Positions 1 through 8,585 are shown, numbered from the stretch's first letter. The stretch: 12,955 bases of DNA from Stramonita haemastoma (GCA_030674155.1 CM060344.1:28779768-28792722), one strand, 5' to 3'. Numbers and translations are program-made. Notes: generated by a model not told the origin, from the sequence alone.

Positions 1-364
1 ATAAGAATTTATAAAAAAAATTTTAAGGGAAAAAAAAAAAAGTTTCCAAAAGAAAATCTTACGTTATTTACTGAGTTATTGTTTAAGGTTTTGATTTTTG
101 GGGAAGATTCTCCACCCCAAGAGAGTACTTTTTTCTCGGGTAAAGAACGTGTGTCTGTTTGTTTTTAGGTTTTAAAAGACGTACGGGGGTGGCAGGACGG
201 TTTAAAACTTCACCCCGCCTAAACAAGCAAACCGTGGGGGGTTTTGGGGCGATTCCCCAACCTTTCCTTATTTTCCCCCGTTTGTCAGAAAACAAACTTC
301 AGGTCAAATCCTCGGGGGAACTATAAATCGAGGGGGGTTTTTTGTTGAAAAAAAAAAATTTTGC

Positions 365-374
365 TTTTTTTTTC

Positions 375-411
<37 letters not shown>
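365..411. repeat. T24/A13 homopolymer pair, potential hairpin
   Basis: T9, one C and T24 (375-398) are followed directly by A13 (399-411). The T and A runs can pair with each other. It is either a genuine A/T tract or a run whose length was misjudged by the assembler. Confidence 0.8.
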
Positions 412-835
412 TTCAGGGGGTTTGCTTTTTTTTTTTAAAGGGTTTTTAAAAAAAATTGTTGGGGGTTTTTTATTTGTTTGCCCCCAAGGGTTTTTGGGGG
501 GGGATAGGTGCCCAAAAAAAATTTTGCCTGCCCTTTTGCCCGTTTCCCCCTTTGTTTGCCTTCTTTTTTTGTTTTTTTTTTTTTTTTTTTTGTTTAGCTG
601 TTTGCTTTTTTGTTATTGTCAGGGTCCTTCTATTGCTGTCACGATCATTACATTTTACCGTTTCAATTAGTGTTATCTTGACAAGAGAAGCAGGGGGGTC
701 AAATTTGGGTGGATCGAAAAAAAAAAAAAACACAAAAAAAAACCAAAACAAAGAAACAAAAAGAATAGAAAGAAGGGGAAAAAAAAAAAAGAAAAAAACT
801 GCAATTTTAACTCGAACCAAAATTTTCGAATAGGT

Positions 836-851
836 GGGGGGGGGGGGGGGG
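836..851. repeat. Poly-G run (16)
   Basis: Sixteen consecutive G, followed by more G-rich sequence (853-865). Run lengths like this are often miscalled. Confidence 0.85.
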
Positions 852-901
852 CAGGGGGAAGGGGGAAATTCAGTAGTTGTTTTTTTTGTTCGTTGTTGTC
901 T

Positions 902-997
902 CCCTGGGATCCAGGGCCTTCGTAAAATAAACATCTCCACCTTCCCGGAAAATTTCCCTGCAGAACTTCCCCTTTTCCATCCCTCTCTTTTTTTCTG
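902..997 (+). repeat. Diverged interspersed repeat 2, left copy
   Basis: This segment aligns in direct orientation with 8824-8926. The best-conserved part is about 932-990 against 8861-8920. Both copies share an ATC-CAC-rich start, a GGAAA core, then a TTCCCC-TTTT-C-ATCCCTC motif, and both run into T-rich sequence. By eye the identity is roughly 75% with several small gaps. I see no coding capacity and do not recognise the family. Confidence 0.5.
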
Positions 998-1070
998 CTT
1001 TTTTTTTCTCCTTTTTTTCTACTTTTTACCGTCTTCATGTCTTTTTCTTCCTTGTTTGGGCCCCTCTCCG

Positions 1071-1071
<1 letters not shown>

Positions 1072-1092
<21 letters not shown>
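1072..1092. repeat. Poly-C run (21)
   Basis: Twenty-one consecutive C, followed directly by an A run. Confidence 0.85.
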
Positions 1093-1102
<10 letters not shown>

Positions 1103-1563
1103 GACTTATAAGAAAAACATTGCCCCCCATGCCGGGGTCAAGGATGCAAACGCAGCGCAAACTCCTCTCGGGGACGACAAAAAATAGGCCTACGTTTTTT
1201 TATTATATTATTTTTTTTTTTTTTTATTTTTTTATATCGAAAACAAATAAGAAAACATGTGTTTTTTTTCACCCGGGTCCCCCGTGTGTATGCAGTTTTG
1301 TAAATATTGTCATCTGTTCCCACCGGGCACACGATGGCCTACTCTTACGAAAAGCGAACGGATTTTGTGTGTCCAAGATGTTCTCTGCGTTCGCCACGGG
1401 GGGCCCCGGGTTTTAAAATCTCTCCAAGGACTTTTTGGGGAGTGGATCAGACGATGTTAACTCCCGGAAAAAATTTCCTCGACCACTCGAACCCGGGGCT
1501 TCAAATTGCCAGCACAAGTTTTGACCACTAGCTATCCCCCCCCCTTTTGAGCGTTGACAAAGA

Positions 1564-1587
1564 CCCCCCCCCCCCCCCCCCCCCCCC
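1564..1587. repeat. Poly-C run (24)
   Basis: Twenty-four consecutive C, just upstream of the pyrimidine microsatellite. Confidence 0.85.
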
Positions 1588-1671
1588 TTCTCTTTATGCT
1601 TTTGAAACGTAAGTCGAAGCGAAACACAGACTAAAGAATGCTTGTTAAAGCTTGCTATCAAGGCAGAACCC

Positions 1672-1830
1672 CTCTCTCCCCCCCCCCCCCCTCTCTGTCT
1701 GTCTGTCTGTCTTTCTCTCTGTCGTTTCCCGTCCCGTCTCTGTCTGTCCCGTCTGTCGTCTGTCTGTCTTCTGTTTTTTCGTCCTTGTCGTCTTTCTTCT
1801 CTCTCTCTTTTCCTCTCTCTCTCCCTCTCA
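1672..1830. repeat. Pyrimidine microsatellite, (CT)n / (TCTG)n
   Basis: A compound pyrimidine-rich repeat with (TCTG)n at about 1695-1711, further TGTC/GTCT units at 1738-1770 and (CT)n to about 1828. A short complementary GACA-type tract follows at about 1841-1868. Long low-complexity frames cross it on both strands (Ser/Leu/Cys or Arg/Glu/Asp) and are not genes. Confidence 0.85.
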
Positions 1831-2144
1831 TAGAAATAAACAGACAAGACAGACAAGAAAAAAGACAGGACCCAATCTCTGTCAGTCCACATACAAACAA
1901 TCCAAAGAAAACAGACAATATCGTTTGCTTCTTTTTAAAATTTTTTTTATTATTTATTCAGTTTCACAGAAAAAAATGTACATTGCTCCCTCGATCACAC
2001 ACACCACAATAAAAAAGACCGTAAAAACTTTAACAAACCGATAAATATGTCCCAAATTTTTTGTGTGTGAAGACGTCATGTTTAAAGTAAACAAAATGTA
2101 AAACAAACAAGCAAAAAAACAAACAAAAAAGAAAAAAAAGGAAA

Positions 2145-2177
<33 letters not shown>

Positions 2178-2563
2178 AAAACCCCGGGTTCCTATCCTTT
2201 ATAGTCCAATCAAAAACTTTTTTCGATATTTAATATTCAATCATGATCTACTTTTAGTTTTTTTTTTTTTAAAAAATCATTTTTTATATGACCGCCTTTT
2301 CTTTACGGAAAGTAAAGATTTTTCATAACCTAGGGGTCGTTGGGGAGCGAGGTATCAGAGACCTCACTCTCTGGGGGCCACAATCGAGAGGGCCCAACCG
2401 CCTCCTCTTTTTCCCTAAACCTTCCCAGTCAATTTAAAAAACAGAAAAAAACGAAATTTTTTCAGAGGATTTTGGAAGCCTTTCCCAAAAACCCCCCCCT
2501 TCCCCCCCCCCAAAAAAACAAAAACAACAACAACAAAAAAAACCCAACCCGGGGTTCGGCCCT
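1831..2563. other. Gene-free stretch with poly-G
   Basis: AT-rich sequence with A and T runs, the poly-G run listed separately, and a short mixed-composition part at 2330-2440. No frame here looks like a protein and no RNA gene is evident. Confidence 0.6.
2145..2176. repeat. Poly-G run (32)
   Basis: Thirty-two consecutive G, the longest uninterrupted G run in the window. It follows an A-rich CAAA/GAAA tract. Confidence 0.9.
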
Positions 2564-2589
2564 CTTGAGAGAGAAGAGAGAGAGGAGGG

Positions 2590-2631
<42 letters not shown>
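2564..2631. repeat. (GA)n microsatellite
   Basis: An imperfect, then perfect, GA dinucleotide repeat, all purine, bordered by G runs. Translated, it gives Arg-Glu or Ser-Leu strings that are not genes. Confidence 0.9.
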
Positions 2632-2634
<3 letters not shown>

Positions 2635-2679
2635 GAAAAGGAGATTGGCGGGCCAAAGGGGTGTTTGTTTGCAAAATGG

Positions 2680-2770
2680 GGGTTGTGTGTGTTGGTTTTG
2701 GGTGGTGTGTTGGGGTGGGGTTGGTTTTGTGTGGTGTGAATTTGGGGGGTGGGTGCCCTTGCACCCCGGC
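2680..2770. repeat. GT-rich low-complexity block
   Basis: Irregular TG/TGG/TTGG units. The + strand frames through it are Val/Gly/Cys/Trp-rich and the minus-strand frames are Thr/Pro/His-rich, as expected of a degenerate (GT)n array. Confidence 0.75.
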
Positions 2771-2956
2771 GTGTGTTTTTTTAAATGTATGACACGGTTA
2801 AACATTAAAACTTTGAATTATTTATTATTATACAGGGCACCCCAAAAAAAAAACAAGAAAGAAAATACAATTCCCCGGGGGCAGAAAGGGAAATAAATTT
2901 TGGAATCGTTATCAGAATTAGCCTTGTTTATTTTCCAAAAGAACTGAAAAATTAGT

Positions 2957-3110
2957 TTTATGTATGTATGTATGTATGTATTATGAAAGTATTATGATGT
3001 AAGGTATGTATGTATTTATGTGTGTAATGATGTATTATGAAGGGGATGTATGTTATTAGGTATTTATGATGTTTTTGATGTAGTATTATTTTATGTATGT
3101 ATGTATGTAA
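2957..3110. repeat. Degenerate (ATGT)n microsatellite
   Basis: Clean ATGT units occur at about 2959-2980 and 3091-3109, with decayed related units between (ATGA, ATTATGA, ATTT). It looks like one old tetranucleotide array with an eroded middle. Confidence 0.85.
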
Positions 3111-3153
3111 CCAAAGGCCCCAAGTTTTCGAGCACCACATACAGAAGCCGCGC

Positions 3154-3204
3154 ACCACACACATACATCACGCACGCCGCAACCCCCACACGCGCGCGCG
3201 CACA
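3154..3204. repeat. CA/CG-rich block with alternating CACACGCGCG tract
   Basis: A CA-rich stretch ends in a perfect alternating pyrimidine-purine run at 3187-3204, containing about five CG steps. Such tracts are known to favour left-handed Z-DNA. Confidence 0.7.
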
Positions 3205-3264
3205 AAAACCCTTTTTCATACACATGGTGGGTAAAGCATATTTGAGAAAAAAAAAGCAAACAGC

Positions 3265-3315
3265 AAGAGAGAGAGAGAGAGAGAGGGGGGGGGGGGGGGG
3301 GAGGGAAAAGGGGAA

Positions 3316-3348
<33 letters not shown>

Positions 3349-3461
3349 GAAGGGGGGGAAGGAAGAGAGAAGGGGGTGGGGGGGAGGGGGAGAGGAAGGG
3401 GGGGAAGGGGGGAAAAAAAAGGGGGAGGGGAGGGGGGGGGAGGGGGGGGAAAGGGGAAGGG
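3265..3461 (+). repeat. 197-base homopurine tract broken by one T
   Basis: (GA)n at the left leads into long G runs mixed with GA and GAA. Purines are unbroken from 3265 to 3376 and from 3378 to 3461, with a single T at 3377. It gives Gly/Arg/Glu frames on the + strand and Pro/Ser/Leu frames on the other, all artefactual. Confidence 0.9.
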
Positions 3462-3596
3462 CGCAGCGGGGCCGACGCGCAGGCAGAAGAGGACGGAAAA
3501 GCTAAAATTAGGCGTCGACCAGAGCGAAAAAAAGTATAAAATTTTTAACCCCAATGGGGCCCCAAAAAAATCCCACCTTTATTCACCAACTCTATG

Positions 3597-3626
<30 letters not shown>
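3597..3626. repeat. Poly-A run (30)
   Basis: Thirty consecutive A. No retroposon body with target-site duplications could be recognised upstream, so I do not call it a retroposon tail. Confidence 0.9.
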
Positions 3627-3627
<1 letters not shown>

Positions 3628-4242
3628 AAAAACTACCCAGTCGTCTTTGTTCAATTTTTCATCAAAGCAACTGACAAATCAGATATTATGTTAAATACTG
3701 GAAAAAAACCCCAAAAAAAAAAAATACTGCATTTGTTGATTATAAATTTAAAAAGGGGGTAATAGGTCTTGACGCAATACTGGTTCCCATTTTTGGTTTT
3801 TTTAAGGGAAAAAAAAGCCAAACAACCCCAAAAAAAAAAAAAACCCCCACCCCCCCACCCCCCTCTCCCCCAACCGTGTGGGGTTTCATTTTTTCTTATT
3901 GAAAAATTTTAGTTCAGTTACTGTTTTTCCAAACGTTTCAATAAAAAAACAAATGTATCATCTATTTTGGCAAAAGTATCAAAACCCATTTTTAGATATA
4001 AATCCCCCCAAAAAAAAAGGGAGGGGGTGCCCCCGGGGAGAAGGCCCCCCCCCCCCGCACTTATATTCAAACTTTAAAACAAAAAACAACAAAAAACAAA
4101 CAAATCGAAATAAAGAAAAAAAAAAAAAAAGAACAAACAAAAACAGAAACAAAAAAAAAAGAAGCTAAAAAAGTCACAACTGACTTATAGTTATCGTAAA
4201 CTCAACCCAGATTGGAAAGCATTTTTCAAAAAAAAACAAAAA
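3627..4242. other. Gene-free A-rich stretch
   Basis: A-rich sequence with short C and A runs (3810-3870, 4000-4060, 4100-4165). No gene, RNA or mobile element is recognisable. Confidence 0.6.
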
Positions 4243-4269
4243 CCCCCCCCCCCCCCCCCCCCCCCCCCC
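4243..4269. repeat. Poly-C run (27)
   Basis: Twenty-seven consecutive C inside A-rich sequence. Confidence 0.9.
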
Positions 4270-4404
4270 GAAACAAAAACATAAAAACCAAGAAGGTAAG
4301 ACCAATTTGTGTGATAATATATATATATAATTATTTTTTTTTTAATGAACATTAACCTCGATATAGATAGAAAAAAGCATTAAATTTTCAGCCACAGACT
4401 CCGT

Positions 4405-4562
4405 TTGTTTTTGGGTTTGCGCGGCGTGCGTGGTTGCGGCGGGGTGTATGTGTGTTGTGTTTGTGTATGGGTGTTGGTTGTGCGGTTGTGTGTTGGGGTG
4501 GTGGTGTTTGGGGTGGGTTTTGTGTGGTGGTTGTGTGTGTGTTGTGTGTGTGTTGTTGGTTC
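4405..4562. repeat. GT-rich degenerate microsatellite
   Basis: TG, TTG and GGTG units with scattered C. It opens low-complexity frames on both strands (Cys/Val/Gly against Thr/His/Pro) that are not genes. Confidence 0.8.
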
Positions 4563-4932
4563 TATATCCGACATAAAAACAAACTATCACGTTTTTCAAA
4601 AAAACAACCACATACAGGGGTCAAGTCAGAAAAAAAAAAAAAAAGAAAGGAAAAAACAAGAAACAAAATAAAAAAAACCCGAAGGAAGTGTTTTTTTTAA
4701 CGACATGGAACCATTTTTAAAAATGAAACTCAAGTGAGTAAGAAACGTAAACCACAATCATCAAGCAGTCAAACAAAACCACAAGCCAACCAACCGACCA
4801 CCGACCGACACACCCCACAAATTTATGGATTTTGGAAGTTTTTTACAGAATAAAGGTCGATTACTTTAAAACACCCCACATTACGATACAGCGCATAAAA
4901 TTTCAACTTATTCTTTTTCAAATGCTCGACAG
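4563..4932. other. Gene-free AT-rich stretch
   Basis: A-rich DNA with a short CAAC/CGAC-rich patch at about 4785-4815. No gene or structured element is evident. Confidence 0.6.
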
Positions 4933-5012
4933 CAACTATTCTTGTCTGCCATAAAAGCGAAAATGCGTGCGCTGCCGGTTAAGGCCTGCAAAGTTAGGCC
5001 CAGCGCATCCAC
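4933..5012 (-). repeat. Interspersed repeat 1, full-length-like copy, minus strand
   Basis: The reverse complement of this segment aligns with 9160-9240 at roughly 80-85% identity by eye, with single-base gaps. Shared landmarks in order are TGCGCTGGGCCT, a CAGGC-type middle, GGCAGCGC, ACGCATTTTCGCT, ATGGCAGA and AATAGT. A third, truncated copy lies at 7956-7998. Dispersed copies in both orientations with independent flanks suggest a short non-autonomous element. I see no tRNA-like box A/B pair. The family is unknown to me. Confidence 0.75.
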
Positions 5013-5629
5013 TTGCAAAAGACATACAAAATACAACAAAAATAATATACATGTAACGTTCACAAAAAACAAAAAAAAAAAAAAAGTAATATGAAAAACT
5101 TTCCATTGTTGAGCTGTATTTGTTTTTTTGGTTAACGCAAAGTAACAAAAAGGGTAACAACGTCAGATAGTGAACTCATTTTTATTTTCCAGGCCAGTTT
5201 TGGGAATGAGCAAAGATTTTATCAGCCATACAAAAAAATTAAAAAACTACTAAAACAAAGATAAAAAAATATCGCACACCTAAACAAAGATTTAAAAAAA
5301 AATAATCAAGATGAAAAAAAACCCCAACAAGACTAAACAACGGTACATCATCATAAGCTTACCACAAGGGAACACAAAAAGATCACACAGACAAAAACTA
5401 CACACCCAGGTTCGTGTTTTTTAAGCAAAGAAAACCGCTTTGAAGATAAAAAAAAAAACAAAAAGCGTTTTTTTTTCAGAAAAATCCTGAAAATTGAGCT
5501 TTGCTTGAGGTAGGGAAAAGGTATTTACGTACACAGGCAAATATCAACCTCAAACAGTCATTTAAACCCTTTTTTAACACAAGCGTGGCTCAAAAAAGTA
5601 TAGTATTTTTTTTCTTTTTTTTATGAATA
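5013..5629. other. Gene-free A-rich stretch
   Basis: Mostly A-rich with ordinary complexity. The minus-strand frame over 4936-5160 is Phe/Tyr-rich and overlaps repeat 1, so I do not accept it as a gene. Confidence 0.55.
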
Positions 5630-5860
5630 CAACATGACTTCTCCACAGCTGGTCTGCTACCTTTCCCCCCAGTGGGCAAGAAACCTCCCCTCTAGGGGCC
5701 CCTTGGGGGACCCACAGCATACTTTTAACTTTCTTCGGGTGTCCGAAATGTCTGTCCATCTTGACAAGCTTGAAGAAAAACAAAAAGTATTCCAAAAGTA
5801 ACTTCCCAAACAAAACAAAGTACTTTGCACTGTCCCTTTCCTCACTACTTTTTCCTCAAA
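5630..5860. other. Most complex, GC-mixed block of the left contig, unassigned
   Basis: This stretch lacks the homopolymers that dominate around it. It contains the 10-base palindrome AGGGGCCCCT at about 5694. Two minus-strand frames overlap it (5574-5813 and 5657-5845) in different registers, and neither resembles a protein I know. It could be an old interspersed repeat or a fragment of a decayed exon. Confidence 0.3.
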
Positions 5861-6347
5861 AAAAAAGTATTTCTGATAATTTTTGTTTCATTTTTTTTTA
5901 TGGTACCTCCACCCGTATAATTTTTCGAATGCGACCTTTCTAAACAAACTTTGTAAAAGTGATTTTTGGTTTTCTTTTTTCTTTGAATGATTCGTCAATT
6001 ATTACGATATCCATCTTTTGGTTTTAACACTGCGATAAATATGCCAAATTTTTTTTTTGTTTTTTTAACTGCGAGGTTTGAAACAAGACTCCAACAATCA
6101 CTTCACAGTTTTTCTGTTGAGGAGTAACACCTCAAGGAAAGGGTGGTTTTTTCCTAAGACCCCCCCCCCGGGAAAAAGGCGTATCACCAGTTGGGTTAAA
6201 ACCTGATATAAAAGTTTTTTTTTTTTTTTTTTTTTTCTGATAATTTAATTTCCCCCCCAAAAAAAAGAGGGAACAAAAAATGGCTGGAATGCTTTCAATC
6301 AGACCAAGCAAACTTCCAAATTTTGGAAAGAAACAGCCATCGGCATT
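5861..6347. other. Gene-free AT-rich stretch with T22 run
   Basis: AT-rich DNA with a T22 run at 6215-6236 and a short C run near 6162-6169. Nothing coding or structured is recognisable. Confidence 0.6.
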
Positions 6348-6425
6348 AGAGGGGGGAAGGGGGGAGGAAAGGAGGGGGGGGGGGAGGGGGGGGGAAGGGG
6401 GGAGGGGGGGGGAGGAGGAGGAGGG
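6348..6425 (+). repeat. 78-base homopurine tract
   Basis: An unbroken purine tract of G runs with single A and GAG units. It resembles the tract at 3265-3461, and the bases just downstream of both are GC-rich, then A-rich. Confidence 0.85.
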
Positions 6426-7520
6426 CAGCGCAGCACAAGCAAGAGGAAGCAGAAAAGCAACAGTTCAACAACAAAAATCCATACGGACCAGATCGGAAAC
6501 AGACTTTTTTTTTTTTCTTCTTTTTTTTTTTTACTTCGAAAAAAAGAAACCCCCTGGCTGCAAAAAATCCGTTTATTACTGTTTATTTATTGTATAAAAA
6601 AAGCAAACTACACATACAATAAAGTAAAAAAATTGGGCGTTTTTCCGGGGATAAAAAAGAAAAAGAGAAAAACTCCTCAACACGTCATCTTGGAAAAAAA
6701 CAATGAAATTTTCTCCTATAAAAATCAAAAACATTTTTTTTCAGTAAGAAAAAGAGAACAAAAGAAAACTGTAAAAAAAAAACCCCTTTTGATACAACAG
6801 TAACCTAATTAAACACCTCACAACAACACACACCACACACACCCAAACACACACCCACCACACACACACACACACACGGAAACCGCATCCCACGCAACCC
6901 CCCCCCTTTAAAACCCCCCCAAAAAAAAAAAAAAAAAAAAAAAAGCGAAACCCGCACGCACCCACCACCACCAACAACACTTACACCCCCAACACACACA
7001 AAACGGACATCACAATTTAGTGGAAGGATTTAAACCACACCGATAAGGATTCAACCTACCAACAAAAATTTAACACAAAGAATAACAACAATTGAAAAGG
7101 ACATTTAAACAACAAAAAAAACCCCCCCCTTCAATTTTGGGAGTGGGAAGGGAAGGTAGAGGAAACTTTTAAATTTATAAACAGTTAAAGCAAAACAGTA
7201 AAAATTCAAGTTTCCAAATCATGACTGATACAAACCCAAATTTTTAAGATAATCAAAACCGCAATAATAAAATGATTTTCCCAAAATTAAGACTGTTATC
7301 TCACCCACACACGGCCCCACACCAAACCCCAAAGCACACAAACACCACACGCACACACACAAAAAACCCCACACACACAGTATTTAAAACTTTCTTTTCT
7401 ATAGAATAGATATATCATACGCAATAAAAAATTTTTTTTAAAAAAATATTTCCCGAACTGAAAGGAATGACAAACAAAAATCCCCTCCGATTAAGACCAA
7501 AGTGATCAAAAGCAGACTGG
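6426..7520. other. Gene-free stretch with two CA-rich blocks
   Basis: A-rich DNA with CA-rich patches at about 6822-6877 and 7303-7378. They give Val/Cys/Gly frames on the minus strand that are not genes. An A run at about 6921-6944 follows a C-rich patch. No gene or element is recognised. Confidence 0.6.
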
Positions 7521-7522
7521 GA

Positions 7523-7642
7523 TATAATATATATTAACGGCAATATAAGAATATATTTAAAAAATATATAATATATATATAAAATTAATATAATATATAT
7601 AAATATATTTTTAAATATATATAATAAAAATATATATTATTT
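7523..7642. repeat. AT-rich self-complementary block
   Basis: About 120 bases consist almost only of ATAT, TTTAAA and AATT units, with many overlapping palindromes. Cruciform or hairpin formation is plausible. There is no sign of a gene. Confidence 0.8.
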
Positions 7643-7855
7643 CCCAAAGGTCATCAAAGTAGAAACACGACTTTTTTTGACTAGAAATCAAACACATCGA
7701 CTTGTGTACCAAAAAGTGATCTTATACCACACCTCTTTGTGACAAATAAATTCTCCTCCAATAAACAAAATAAAACCCTGATGCAACTCTCCTTGGTGTA
7801 ACTCTCCTTTTAATAAAGAGACAAATACTCAGTCGTTTTAAAATATATATATAAA
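7643..7855. other. Unassigned AT-rich sequence up to the gap
   Basis: Ordinary AT-rich sequence ending in a short (AT)n tract directly at the scaffold gap. The open frame reported across the N run is meaningless. Confidence 0.6.
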
Positions 7856-7955
7856 NNNNNNNNNNNNNNNNNNNNNNNNNNNNNNNNNNNNNNNNNNNNN
7901 NNNNNNNNNNNNNNNNNNNNNNNNNNNNNNNNNNNNNNNNNNNNNNNNNNNNNNN
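7856..7955. other. Scaffold gap, 100 N
   Basis: Exactly 100 N. That round number is a common placeholder for a gap of unknown size, so distances across it are not measured. The left edge is an (AT)n tract and the right edge cuts into a copy of repeat 1. Confidence 0.98.
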
Positions 7956-7998
7956 TTCAGCACCCGGACAAGTCAGGCCCAGCACATGTGACTTCGGT
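7956..7998 (-). repeat. Interspersed repeat 1, copy truncated by the gap
   Basis: The reverse complement contains GAAGTC, then GTGCTGGGCCTGACTTG. This matches the 5' half of the copy at 9150-9180 with a few substitutions and a small indel. The expected 3' half (the GCATTTTCGC part) would lie inside the N run. It therefore has the same orientation as the copy at 4933-5012. Confidence 0.6.
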
Positions 7999-8046
7999 CT
8001 GGGAGAGAATCATTATCTGTTTTGAGTCTCTTTTTTTTTCTTGGGA

Positions 8047-8063
8047 GGGGGGGGGGGGGGGGG

Positions 8064-8140
<77 letters not shown>
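8047..8140 (+). repeat. G20-(GA)37 homopurine microsatellite
   Basis: A run of 20 G passes directly into a perfect GA array ending at 8140. The purine stretch as a whole begins at 8043. It produces Arg-Glu and Ser-Leu strings in translation that are not genes. Confidence 0.95.
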
Positions 8141-8144
<4 letters not shown>

Positions 8145-8411
8145 TCAAGAAGGCAGAAAATAGACAAGAAGGAGGTGACAGGAAGGAAAGGAACATGGCA
8201 AAAAAAAAAAGCGAGGGATAGAAAAGAGGGAATTTCTAGCATGGACTTACCAGAAGACAGGGGGGTGGGGAGGGGGGTGGGTGGGGGGTGTGCTATTCAA
8301 GGTGAAACAGCTTCGGAGATAAACTTAAAACCATTGTTCTTGACAGAGAGTTTTCAATTACCTCAAGAGTAAGCATGTCAGGTTTTTTTTTCTTAATCTT
8401 CTTCTTCAACT
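8141..8411. other. Unassigned sequence, GGTG-rich patch inside
   Basis: Ordinary-complexity DNA with a G-rich patch at 8258-8290. The + frame running from the GA array into this stretch has no protein-like features beyond the repeat, and I do not call it. Confidence 0.55.
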
Positions 8412-8585
8412 GCTTTCAAGATAACATACCACCCTTTTTTTTTTTCCTCTATGTCTATTCTCTCATTCCTTTCAAGATAACATATCCCTTTTTTTTTTTT
8501 TTGGTTAATCTTCGCCTATTGCTTTCAAGATAACATATCACTTTTGGGGTTAATCTTGTCCCATTGCTTTCTAGATAATGTCACC
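8412..8585 (+). repeat. Minisatellite of about four 45-56 base units
   Basis: A core of the form GCTTTCAAGATAACATA recurs at 8412, 8468, 8521 and, more diverged, at 8566. Each copy is followed by AC/CC, a T run of variable length and, in two copies, GGTTAATCTT. The spacing shrinks from 56 to 53 to 45 bases, mostly because the T run and the trailing segment vary. Confidence 0.75.

Larger units (their letters stand above)
1..1670. other. Gene-free, homopolymer-rich stretch
   Basis: I see no supportable gene here. Runs of A, T, G and C follow one another almost without ordinary sequence between them. The short open frames are rich in Phe, Lys, Pro and Gly, which is what homopolymers produce when translated. 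The most complex sequence lies at 880-1000 (a repeat 2 copy) and at about 1260-1540. The latter has no convincing frame and no flanking splice signals that I can defend. Confidence 0.7.

Noticed and set aside
299..316. String resembling an internal pol III promoter box B (GGTCAAATCCT)
   Set aside because: One base short of the usual motif, with no box A at the right distance and no foldable tRNA around it.
3597..3626. A30 as a possible retroposon tail
   Set aside because: No element body, no target-site duplications, and single-base runs of this size occur in all four bases in the left contig.
5574..5845. Two overlapping minus-strand frames of 62-79 residues in the most complex part of the left contig
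   Set aside because: They compete in different registers, begin in unrelated sequence and resemble nothing I know. I kept the block only as unassigned sequence.
6490..6499. AGATCGGAA, the first nine bases of a common sequencing adapter
   Set aside because: The match stops after nine bases and the next bases differ, so it is most likely chance.
7856..7955. Search for CRISPR arrays, prophage or defence genes in the window
   Set aside because: There are no regularly spaced repeats with unique spacers and no bacterial gene organisation. The composition and introns point to a eukaryotic genome.
7722..7985. Open frame spanning the N gap
   Set aside because: More than a third of it is N, so the frame across the gap has no meaning.
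8022..8372. Arg-Glu-rich frame on the + strand, and Ser-Leu frames on the minus strand
   Set aside because: It is driven by (GA)n. The remaining 70 or so residues show no conserved-looking segment.
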